IMG/VR virus record: IMGVR_UViG_3300025137_000164
Coordinates: 1 to 31,666 of that record
Direction: 5' to 3' (one strand)
From: a virus
Length of the DNA: 31,666 nucleotides
Under the pieces are notes generated by a model. That model saw only the letters and a list, made by a program, of their open reading frames with translations, did not search any database and had not been told where the DNA came from. The translations under genes were made by a program, and so were the position numbers. This document shows, one piece after another, positions 1 to 6,940 of the stretch. Every line of letters starts with the position of its first letter. Position 1 is the stretch's first letter.

Positions 1-1
1 T

Positions 2-205
2 GTGCAATTTGAGGTGCTTACTCCAGAGACTATGACAACCTATTTGGGGTTGATTGACGAAAACAAAGCACCGCGCAAACCCTACTATGCGCTGACTACT
101 AAACAATACGAAAATTTAGCCATGAACATGGCTGAGATAAAAAGGTATACTAAAAACATACTGACCATTGTAAAATTTTATCGAGATTACGACAAAGAGG
201 AGTGA
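2..205 (+). CDS. Small conserved phage protein, 5' end cut by the window edge
   Basis: The frame is open from base 1; the first possible start inside the window is GTG at 2, giving 67 aa. The product is charged and soluble-looking, with the segment YYALTTKQYENLAMNMAEI and a C-terminal helix ending KFYRDYDKEE. I see no membrane segment or catalytic motif, and do not recognise a function. If the window is circular, this frame is the continuation of the membrane protein starting at 31470, giving one 133-aa protein with an N-terminal membrane helix. Otherwise it is a separate small gene with a GTG or upstream start. It sits directly before a holin-like gene and the lysozyme, so a lysis-cassette role is a guess from position. 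Confidence 0.65.
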   Translation: MQFEVLTPETMTTYLGLIDENKAPRKPYYALTTKQYENLAMNMAEIKRYTKNILTIVKFYRDYDKEE

Positions 206-210
206 TTGAT

Positions 211-393
211 ATGTTGGAATGGATAGCTGAGATTATTGGAATAGTAACCGCGATTGTTTGCGGAGCAAGTTTTCTTGCTGCGGTAACTAAAACACCAAAA
301 GACGATGAATTGTTAGGAAAGCTTTACAAGGCAATTGAATTGCTTGCGTTAAACGTAGGTAAAGCAAAGATGTTACCCCCAAACAAAGAATAA
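211..393 (+). CDS. Small membrane protein, holin candidate
   Basis: This encodes a 60-aa protein with one hydrophobic helix at about residues 4-26 (IAEIIGIVTAIVCGASFLAA) followed by a charged tail. I chose ATG 211 because AGGAG at 198-202 lies 8 nt upstream; GTG 202 would add three residues but overlaps that site. Size, single helix and position immediately before a lysozyme fit a holin or a holin-like lysis regulator. Three more small membrane proteins lie at the other end of the window (30854-31666), so which of them forms the lysis hole is open. Function is inferred from topology and position only. Confidence 0.6.
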   Translation: MLEWIAEIIGIVTAIVCGASFLAAVTKTPKDDELLGKLYKAIELLALNVGKAKMLPPNKE

Positions 394-401
394 AACTTCT
401 T

Positions 402-851
402 GTGAACATCAAGCGTTTAAAAAATGACCTAGAGCTTGACGAAGGTATTGTTTACAAAATTTACCTTGATCACCTAGGCTATAAAACTTTTGGCGTAGGT
501 CATTTGGTTCAACCAACCGACCCAGAGTATCTGCTGTCGATTGGGGAGCAAGTGTCAAAGGAAAGAGTTGATGAGTGTTTCGACAAAGACGTTAATACTT
601 GTATTGACGAATGCAAAGCACTTTATGACGATTTTGATGAGCTACCAACGGAAGCACAGTTAATTATTGCTAACATGATGTTTAACTTGGGTCGAACCAA
701 TTTGTCTAAGTTTAAAGGCATGAAACGAGGGGTTGACTCAAGAAACTGGGCATTAGCAGCAAACGAGATGGTTGATAGCCTGTGGTATAGACAAGTCACT
801 AACCGAGCCGAGCGACTAGTAAAGCGGATGAAAAATGTATCAAATACTTAA
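402..851 (+). CDS. T4-type lysozyme (endolysin, glycoside hydrolase family 24)
   Basis: This 149-aa muramidase would cleave the N-acetylmuramic acid to N-acetylglucosamine bond of peptidoglycan to lyse the host. The alignment with T4 lysozyme runs almost end to end. The catalytic triad is in place as E14 (LDEG), D23 (YLDHLGY) and T29 (KTFGVGHL). The family C-terminal half is also present: MMFNLGRTNLSKF, then SLWYRQVTNRAERLV. Length is close to T4 lysozyme (164 aa). There is no signal peptide or SAR helix, so a holin should release it. The start is GTG, with no clear Shine-Dalgarno site. The end overlaps the next gene by 17 nt. Confidence 0.93.
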   Translation: MNIKRLKNDLELDEGIVYKIYLDHLGYKTFGVGHLVQPTDPEYLLSIGEQVSKERVDECFDKDVNTCIDECKALYDDFDELPTEAQLIIANMMFNLGRTNLSKFKGMKRGVDSRNWALAANEMVDSLWYRQVTNRAERLVKRMKNVSNT

Positions 852-2727
852 ATTTAAATCAGGGGTTGTTAAGGATTTAACTGCTTACGCAGCAGGGAAA
901 GCAGGTCCGTTCTGGATTGACTCCAACCTAGTGCGCTTTAGAAATGGCTTTCCAACTAAGATTGGTGGTTGGCAGAAAAACATAATTTTTGCTCTAGACC
1001 CCTCTTCTGGCTTTACCTCTACTGAGCAGCAAATTATTGGCTCTGCTAGAAACATTGTGCTTTGGCGTTCTTTTTCAGATGAAGAAGATCGAATTGCGAT
1101 TGGAACGCACAATCATTTGTTTATGCTAGAAAATGATCACCTGTATGACATCACACCGTTACGCAAAGAAACATCTAATTTATCCAACCCATTAGCGGTG
1201 ACCGATGGCAGCACTACGATTACAGTAACTGACGCATCTCACGGGGCAACCGCAGGAGACTTTGTCAAAATAAAAAGTGGCGCAGCGACAGGTGGGATAA
1301 GCGCAGACACGATTAATGCTTACTATGGTTATGAAATACAAACGGTGGTTAATAACAATAGCTACACCATTACATCCCCAACCGCAGCAACTTCAGATGC
1401 AACAGGGGGTGGCACAACTATTGATATTGAATATTTAATTGGAAACGCAGAAGGTCTTGGCAATCAAACCGCCTCACCTGCTCTTGGTTGGGGTACTGGC
1501 GCATGGAACGGTGGAACTTGGAATACTCCAAGAGCAACTTCTGAATCAGATGTAAACCTAGAAAACTCGCAGTTTTCATTAAACTTGTGGGGCGAAGACT
1601 TACTTGCAACTGTTAGGAATGGCGCAATCTATTACTTTGATGTGTCCGAGAGCGCAACTCGTGCTGCTTTAGTCTCTGCTGAGGCTGGAGCATCCGATGT
1701 GCCAGCTATTAACCGAGTCACAACAATTAGCTTCCCTGATAGACACGCAATCGCTGCTGGCTGTACCTCGCTTGCTGGAGTTTTTGATCCGATGTTAGTG
1801 CGTTTTAGCACTCAAGAAGATTTTACAAAGTGGACACCTACCTCTGAAAACACAGCAGGCGACCAAAGACTAGAGATTGGAACAAAAATTGTTGCGATGG
1901 TTGCTTCAAAAGAAGAGACTTTAATAAGCACCGACGAAGCAATGTACGGGATGAGTTTTATCGGACCGCCGTTTACATTTTCTTTTCGCTTGTTAGGCAC
2001 AAATTGCGGTGCTGGTGGCAAGAACACTATGATTTCGGTAGATGGCAACGTGTATTGGATGGGACAAGACACTTTCTTTATTTACGACGGTACGGTGCGC
2101 GAGATACCTTGCACTGTGAAATTTTTTGTTTTTAACCGTATGCAACAAATTTACATGGATAAATGTTTTGCAGGACATAACAAAGAGTTTAACGAGGTTA
2201 CGTGGTGGTATCCTTCCACTGCAAACTCAGATGATGAGAACCCAGAACCTGACAGTTATGTGTCTTATAACTACTTTGAGGATACATGGTCTGTCGGCAG
2301 CATGACTCGAACTTGTTGGTCAGACTCTTTTGGCGCGGTAAAAAACCCTGTCGCTATTGACGAGGGTGGTTATTTGTACAACCATGAGACAGGAACGTCT
2401 GACAATGGAAGCAACATGGCAGCGAGCATCGAAAGCAGTTACATTGAGCTAGACCCTGCTGGTGACAGAAACTTTTTAATCGATAAGGTTGTTCCTGACG
2501 CGACGATGGAGACAAACACAAATTTATTTTTAACCGTAAATGCCAAGAAATACCCTAGTGCAGATGCTGTAGCAAAAGGTCCGTTTACGATTACACCAAC
2601 AACCCAAAAGACCTCGTTACGTGCAAAAGGTCGTCAGGTAAATTTTAAAATTGAAAGCACAGGCACTCAAGATTCTTGGGTGTTGGGTGATTTTAGAATT
2701 GATGCAAGGGAGGATTCGTTGCGATGA
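835..2727 (+). CDS. P22 gp10-like tail hub / packaged-DNA stabilisation protein
   Basis: This 630-aa protein begins YQILKFKSGVVKDLTAYAAG and continues FWIDSNLVRFRNGFPTKIGGW, the opening I associate with podovirus DNA-stabilisation proteins that plug the portal channel after packaging. The rest is beta-rich: repeated short strands, an Ala/Thr/Gly-rich insertion at about residues 120-200, and blocks such as EIGTKIVAMVASKEETLIST, FSFRLLGTNCGAGGKN and VYWMGQDTFFIYDG that look like propeller blades. It would sit below the portal and connect to the tail tip. There is no peptidase or pectate-lyase motif, so it is probably not a tailspike. Its start lies inside the lysozyme gene, and its stop overlaps the next start by ATGA. 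The gp10 assignment is a recall-based family match; the structural-protein call is firmer. Confidence 0.65.
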   Translation: MYQILKFKSGVVKDLTAYAAGKAGPFWIDSNLVRFRNGFPTKIGGWQKNIIFALDPSSGFTSTEQQIIGSARNIVLWRSFSDEEDRIAIGTHNHLFMLENDHLYDITPLRKETSNLSNPLAVTDGSTTITVTDASHGATAGDFVKIKSGAATGGISADTINAYYGYEIQTVVNNNSYTITSPTAATSDATGGGTTIDIEYLIGNAEGLGNQTASPALGWGTGAWNGGTWNTPRATSESDVNLENSQFSLNLWGEDLLATVRNGAIYYFDVSESATRAALVSAEAGASDVPAINRVTTISFPDRHAIAAGCTSLAGVFDPMLVRFSTQEDFTKWTPTSENTAGDQRLEIGTKIVAMVASKEETLISTDEAMYGMSFIGPPFTFSFRLLGTNCGAGGKNTMISVDGNVYWMGQDTFFIYDGTVREIPCTVKFFVFNRMQQIYMDKCFAGHNKEFNEVTWWYPSTANSDDENPEPDSYVSYNYFEDTWSVGSMTRTCWSDSFGAVKNPVAIDEGGYLYNHETGTSDNGSNMAASIESSYIELDPAGDRNFLIDKVVPDATMETNTNLFLTVNAKKYPSADAVAKGPFTITPTTQKTSLRAKGRQVNFKIESTGTQDSWVLGDFRIDAREDSLR

Positions 2728-2903
2728 GTGGTGCGCCAAGCCTATTAGCTCGCCTTCCGTCTGCTTTACCACAGTATTCTAAACCGTGGGCTGACCGATT
2801 AATAACGACTATTGAACTTGAATTAAAGAATGCAAAGTTTTCTACAGATGCGTCAAAACAAACAACTCTTGAGGACGCAGAACAAGTTGCGTGGTTTTTG
2901 TAA
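2724..2903 (+). CDS. Short hypothetical protein (59 aa)
   Basis: The ATG at 2724 overlaps the stop of the gp10-like gene (ATGA), and the frame closes with TAA at 2901-2903, itself overlapping the next ATG (TAATG). It encodes 59 aa beginning MSGAPSLLARLPSALPQY, with an amphipathic helix in the middle and ending EDAEQVAWFL. Overlaps at both ends and a frame that exactly fills the gap between two structural genes support it as real. I do not recognise the family. It may be a small virion or tail-assembly protein by position. Confidence 0.7.
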   Translation: MSGAPSLLARLPSALPQYSKPWADRLITTIELELKNAKFSTDASKQTTLEDAEQVAWFL

Positions 2904-3223
2904 TGGCTAACGTCTACAAAAACGCAAAGCTAGACCTTACTACGACAGATGTGACGACTCTTTATACTTGTCCTGCTGCTAAAACAGCGGTGTTTAAGTC
3001 TATTTTAATAAGCGAAGACAGTGGCAATGCCGATACGATTACTGCTACACTCACCTTAGCAAGTGCTGTGTTCAGTCTTTTTAAGGTCAAAGCGGTTGGT
3101 GCAAATACGACGATTGAGCTTTTGACTCAGCCATTAGTAGTAAATGAGGCTGAAATATTAAAATTTAACGCTGCTACGGCAAACAGGTTACATGTTGTAG
3201 CAAGCTACTTGGAGATTTCCTGA
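2903..3223 (+). CDS. Small beta-rich virion protein (106 aa), probable tail or capsid-decoration protein
   Basis: The ATG at 2903 sits in a TAATG overlap with the preceding gene; an alternative GTG at 2891 would add four residues, and I prefer the coupled ATG. The protein starts MANVYKNAKLDLTTTDVTTL and consists of short alternating strands (VTTLYTCPAAKTAVFKSILI, then TITATLTLASAVF), typical of a single beta-sandwich. Proteins with this 'TTLYTCPAA' opening are common in marine phage structural cassettes without a proven role. Decoration of the virion or a tail-fibre head is plausible. The stop overlaps the next start (TGATG). Confidence 0.7.
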   Translation: MANVYKNAKLDLTTTDVTTLYTCPAAKTAVFKSILISEDSGNADTITATLTLASAVFSLFKVKAVGANTTIELLTQPLVVNEAEILKFNAATANRLHVVASYLEIS

Positions 3224-4269
3224 TGGCAGAAGAAGAAAAGATTCCACTTTTTCAAATTGAATCGAATACAAATCCATTTGAAGGCAGAGATCCTTCTCTT
3301 TACGGTACTGCTGCTTTTCCATTTGCAAATTTTATTACAAAAATTCAAACAGGGGAAATTGTTTACGACCCAGAAGACACAATGCACCGAGAGGCTTTGG
3401 CTAATTATAAAGAGGTTTACGAGGCTGCTACAACGGCTGACCAAGAAAGCATGATTTCTCCAGAACAAATTGCTGGTTTTGGTGGCGCACTTGGCGGTGC
3501 TGTTGTTGGTGGGCTTGCAGATCGTTTTTTATCTCCAAAAACAGCAACAACAGCAAAGAACGCTACAGCAAACGCTATTCTTGTTAGAGACAATCGCAGA
3601 AAAGCTATATTAGCAAACAAAGACCTTAGTGATGCAGAACAAACAACACAACTTAACGCGCTTGATGCAAATTTTGCTGCTCAAAATCCTACCCCTAGCT
3701 TTAAAGATTCAATTCTTAGCACAGAAGGTATTGGGCAAAGCATAGGTGCAGGGGTTGGAACTTTTGTTGCAGACTTGGCAATTGGTAAAGACCCATTAAA
3801 AGCTTTGGGACGAGGTGCTGCTGTCGGTGTTGCAAGTCATTTTACAAAAAGTTTATTTAAAAGTTTTGGCGCAAGAGGCGGTGGCTTTGGCGCATTGGCA
3901 GCAGGTGGCTTAGTTGAAGCTGTTACTAGGGTCATTTGTAACGAATTGTTACGGCAAGGCTTGATGACCCGAAGGCAAGTGTTGCTTGATTATAAATTTA
4001 CTGACGAGCATTTGTCAGAACAGCATGTGCGTGGATATCATTTTTGGGCTATCGGGGTAGTCAAACGCATGAGAAAGGGTAAGGGAGTGGGCTTTTGGAG
4101 ACACATAGCAACTCACCGAGCTAATGAGATTGAGTATATTTACGGGAAAAGAGAAAAGCCCGATTATTTAGGAAAAGTTTATCGACGCATTTTTGAGCCG
4201 ACTTGTTGGTTGATTGGTGCATTTTGCCAACAAAAAGACCATACTGTATTATATGGTGAAAGGAGTTAA
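3223..4269 (+). CDS. Putative internal virion (ejection-type) protein
   Basis: This 348-aa protein has three parts. Residues 1-80 are charged. Residues about 85-225 are Ala/Gly-rich with hydrophobic glycine-zipper stretches (GFGGALGGAVVGGLADRF and SIGAGVGTFVADLAIG). The C-terminal 115 residues start VICNELLRQGLMTRRQVL and end PTCWLIGAFC. That C-terminal domain, with its QGLM, GYHFWAIGV and EPTCWLIG blocks, recurs at the end of virion-associated proteins in many phages and prophages; its role is unknown. Glycine-zipper regions fit a protein that inserts into the host envelope during DNA delivery. It is translationally coupled to the upstream gene by TGATG. The exact function is inference. Confidence 0.6.
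   Translation: MAEEEKIPLFQIESNTNPFEGRDPSLYGTAAFPFANFITKIQTGEIVYDPEDTMHREALANYKEVYEAATTADQESMISPEQIAGFGGALGGAVVGGLADRFLSPKTATTAKNATANAILVRDNRRKAILANKDLSDAEQTTQLNALDANFAAQNPTPSFKDSILSTEGIGQSIGAGVGTFVADLAIGKDPLKALGRGAAVGVASHFTKSLFKSFGARGGGFGALAAGGLVEAVTRVICNELLRQGLMTRRQVLLDYKFTDEHLSEQHVRGYHFWAIGVVKRMRKGKGVGFWRHIATHRANEIEYIYGKREKPDYLGKVYRRIFEPTCWLIGAFCQQKDHTVLYGERS
4224..4252 (+). promoter_or_regulatory. Candidate sigma70-like promoter at the end of the 3223-4269 gene
   Basis: TTGCCA (4224-4229) and TATTAT (4247-4252) are separated by 17 bp; each hexamer matches the consensus at five of six positions. Transcription would start near 4259, just before the strong AAAGGAG site (4259-4265) of the 4272 gene. 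An inverted repeat ACCATA-8 nt-TATGGT (4238-4257) overlaps the -10 and could be an operator or an RNA hairpin. It could drive the internal-virion genes 4272-9007. It lies inside a coding sequence, so chance is a real alternative. Confidence 0.4.
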
Positions 4270-4271
4270 TT

Positions 4272-4706
4272 ATGGCTGTTGATCCAAGAATGATGCCTCA
4301 AGGCGCACCCCCAATGACAGATCCAATGGGAGGAGGTCGAACACCACCCCCAATGCCTGACCCTATGATGGCAGGAGCAACGCCTCCTCCACCAATGGAA
4401 GGTGGTAATATCCCTCCAAGTGCAAAAGAAATGCCTCCAGAGGCTCAGGCGACGTTAATGCGCCCTTCTCAAGAGATCCAAGCGGTGCTTTTAGCAAGGC
4501 TTTCTTCTTTATCTGAAGATGAGCTAAAAATGCTAGATCAAGTCATTACACCTGAAGTGATTAATGTTGTGGTTAAGTTTTTGCCAGAGCTAGGCGAAAT
4601 TATTCAAGCGGTACAAGATATGTCACCAGATGGCACAATGCGAGGAATGAGCGAACCAGTTGCAGAAGCACCAATGCCAGAAAGTGCGATGGGTGGATTG
4701 GGATAA
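4272..4706 (+). CDS. Proline/methionine-rich hypothetical virion-cassette protein
   Basis: This encodes 144 aa. Residues 1-60 are low complexity, rich in Pro, Met and Gly (PPMTDPMGGGRTPPPMPDP), and likely disordered. Residues 65-115 form a compact helical region (SQEIQAVLLARLSSL, then VINVVVKFLPELGEII). The tail is again Met/Pro-rich. The start has a strong AAAGGAG site 6 nt upstream. The layout resembles small assembly or chaperone-like proteins coded among phage ejection proteins, but I recognise no family. It directly follows the candidate promoter at 4224 and precedes two structural proteins. Confidence 0.6.
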   Translation: MAVDPRMMPQGAPPMTDPMGGGRTPPPMPDPMMAGATPPPPMEGGNIPPSAKEMPPEAQATLMRPSQEIQAVLLARLSSLSEDELKMLDQVITPEVINVVVKFLPELGEIIQAVQDMSPDGTMRGMSEPVAEAPMPESAMGGLG

Positions 4707-4710
4707 TACG

Positions 4711-5697
4711 ATGCCTAAACTTTTTGAACAAACTTACGACACATTGCCTACTGCCGAAAGTGTAATTACTGGCACATCAATTCCAACATGGATGAGCGCA
4801 GCAGGTAAGACACTTGCAGAACAGGCGTTAGCTTTGGCAGGATCTGATTATCCGCAATACATGGGAGCAAGACGACCAACTTACGACGGAGACACTCTGA
4901 CCGCTGACGAACGAGCTGGCATGGAAATGTTGCGAGCGAATGCAGGAGATACAAGCTATCTTGATGCAGCTTATGAAGCAGCGCAAGACATGGGTTCAGA
5001 GATGTTTACAGGTCAAGATTACAGCACCCTTGTCGGTGAACCGATGACTATGGAGCAGATGCAGCCATTCCTTGATATATATCAACAAAGTGTTGACCCT
5101 GCGATTGCAGAAATCCAAAAGCAAATAGAACGTAATCAAATAGCCAATCGAGCTAACGCTGCTCGGTCAGGAGCTTTTGGTGGATCTAGGCTTGGCATCC
5201 AAGAAGGTCAAACCTATGGTGAAGGCATGGATGCAATGGCACAAACGAGAGCGCAAGCTGCTAGGGAAGGCTTAGAGTTTGGCGCAGCACAGTCCGAAAG
5301 AGACCGACAAGCGCGTTTCCAAGCGAACACAGCGGGTTTAAATGCGTATGAATCGAGAGAGGCAGCGAGGCAACGAAGGGCGCAAGAGCTTCAATCTTAT
5401 GTTCCTTTGTCTCAAGACTTAACCGAATCACAAGCAGGAAATTTAATTGGAATAGGGGAAGCCAGAAGAAACATAGACCGAGAAGGTTATGACTTAGCCT
5501 TTGCTGATTACCTTGATCAACGAAATTTTCCGTATGAGCAATTGAATTATGCGACTGGGATTCTTGAAGGTGTTCCTTACAACGCACAAAATTATAGCTA
5601 TGCCACTGGGATGCAAAATGTTCCACAATCTTCCATATTTGGGACGATGATTGGTGGTCTTGGTACGGCAGCAAGTGCCTATTTTACAGGAAAATAG
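4711..5697 (+). CDS. Putative structural protein with long helical middle (internal virion or tail protein)
   Basis: This encodes 328 aa from ATG 4711, 4 nt after the previous stop; an upstream ATG at 4660 lies in the preceding gene and is less likely. The middle (about residues 125-235) is a long Ala/Arg/Gln-rich helix with coiled-coil character (DPAIAEIQKQIERNQIANRA, then QTRAQAAREGLEFGAAQSER). The C-terminal part carries FPYEQLNYATGILEGVPY, a phrase I associate with phage virion proteins, and ends in a Gly-rich hydrophobic segment (IFGTMIGGLGTAASAYFTG) that could insert in a membrane. Together with its neighbours this suggests a DNA-ejection complex. It is not a convincing capsid protein. 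Confidence 0.6.
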   Translation: MPKLFEQTYDTLPTAESVITGTSIPTWMSAAGKTLAEQALALAGSDYPQYMGARRPTYDGDTLTADERAGMEMLRANAGDTSYLDAAYEAAQDMGSEMFTGQDYSTLVGEPMTMEQMQPFLDIYQQSVDPAIAEIQKQIERNQIANRANAARSGAFGGSRLGIQEGQTYGEGMDAMAQTRAQAAREGLEFGAAQSERDRQARFQANTAGLNAYESREAARQRRAQELQSYVPLSQDLTESQAGNLIGIGEARRNIDREGYDLAFADYLDQRNFPYEQLNYATGILEGVPYNAQNYSYATGMQNVPQSSIFGTMIGGLGTAASAYFTGK

Positions 5698-5700
5698 CTA

Positions 5701-6939
5701 ATGGTTGAGACTGCATTACAAGCGCAAGATCCTTTGATTACAAGCGATAAATCAACTGGTTTGCTTGATCTTTTAGCAAACGTAAATCTTTCTGAATACG
5801 GAACAGATCAAGCAAGTCCGTATCTTGGTTTAGATCCTGAAAATCGCCGATTATTTCAAAATTTAATTGGCAATGGTAAAGAATCTAGCACTAAAGAAGC
5901 TATAACTGGAATTGATCCCAAGCAATATTTAGAAAATGGAGTCAGCGTTAAGGATTTTTCTAGCCTTAAAATGAATGACATATCAAGTTTGCTTGGAGGC
6001 AAGCCAAAAAAACTTTCTGGTGCTGAAAAATCTTTGTTATTTTTTCTTGGGATGGCACAAAACGCATCAAAACCCGGTTCTACTCTTGGCGGGTCTCTTA
6101 CAGCAGGAACAACTGTACTTGGTACAGGGATGTTAAAAAGAGTACAAGACATAAGAAAATACGACAAAGAGCTTCCATTAAAAACGCTTCAGGTATCAAA
6201 TCTTTTAAGTAAGCAAGAATCCGAGAGAAGAAAAGAAAGGGGTACTTTTAGGAAACAATGGTTAGACTCACAAGAAACTAAAGACATGAAAAAAGCAATT
6301 TTTGATTATAGTCGGCTAAGAGAAGCTGCTGCTGTCAATCCAGACAATCCTTTGGCAAGAGGCGTTGGAGACTTGGCATTGGTGTTTAACTTTATGAAGT
6401 TGTTAGACCCCGGCTCTGTTGTCCGAGAGTCTGAGTTTAGAGCTGCTGCTGGAGCAGGTGCGCTTGGTCAACAGATTAAAAATTTTGTTGACAAACCTAT
6501 TAGTGGTGCTTTATTTACCCCAGAAGTTAGAGCAGATTTTGTACAAAAAGGAACAAACTTTTTAAAAGGCAGGGGTCAAATTTACGATGACCTTTACAAT
6601 CAAACAAAACAAATTGCATCAAGCGAAGGTTTCCGAAAAAACGAAATTGACACTGTTGTGCCGTATACAGATTGGAAAAAAAATTCGTTAATCAAATACG
6701 GTGATTACAAAGATGAACAGGAAGAATTCGAGCAGCTTGAGAAAGACGCAGCACAACAAATAAACTTTACCGCTAAAGACAAAGAACTTTATCGTTTATA
6801 TGTAGAAAATATTTCAAGCCACCCTAGGATAGATGATATAAATAAAATTTTAAAGCAAGAAAAACCTCCTAGAAATTATTACACATTAACTTTAGATGAA
6901 AAAATGGGGCTTTTAAGAGCCGTAGAGCAAGCAAGATAA
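5701..6939 (+). CDS. Putative internal virion protein (412 aa)
   Basis: A mostly helical 412-aa protein. Residues 100-145 are hydrophobic and Gly/Ser-rich (SLLFFLGMAQNASKPGSTLG), followed by basic coiled-coil-like helices (residues 155-200). A block GDLALVFNFMKLLDPGSVVR followed by ESEF (about residues 222-245) is one I associate with phage internal proteins. The C-terminal 120 residues are charged and Lys-rich. No enzyme motif is visible. It lies between two other virion-type genes with gaps of 3 and 1 nt, so they are probably one transcript. The gene is AT-rich (about one third G+C in a hand-counted stretch). Confidence 0.6.
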   Translation: MVETALQAQDPLITSDKSTGLLDLLANVNLSEYGTDQASPYLGLDPENRRLFQNLIGNGKESSTKEAITGIDPKQYLENGVSVKDFSSLKMNDISSLLGGKPKKLSGAEKSLLFFLGMAQNASKPGSTLGGSLTAGTTVLGTGMLKRVQDIRKYDKELPLKTLQVSNLLSKQESERRKERGTFRKQWLDSQETKDMKKAIFDYSRLREAAAVNPDNPLARGVGDLALVFNFMKLLDPGSVVRESEFRAAAGAGALGQQIKNFVDKPISGALFTPEVRADFVQKGTNFLKGRGQIYDDLYNQTKQIASSEGFRKNEIDTVVPYTDWKKNSLIKYGDYKDEQEEFEQLEKDAAQQINFTAKDKELYRLYVENISSHPRIDDINKILKQEKPPRNYYTLTLDEKMGLLRAVEQAR

Positions 6940-6940
6940 A

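Noticed and set aside
1812-2178. Minus-strand frames of 61-86 aa inside the gp10-like gene
   Set aside because: They are mutually overlapping shadows of a long plus-strand gene, with no promoter or ribosome site.
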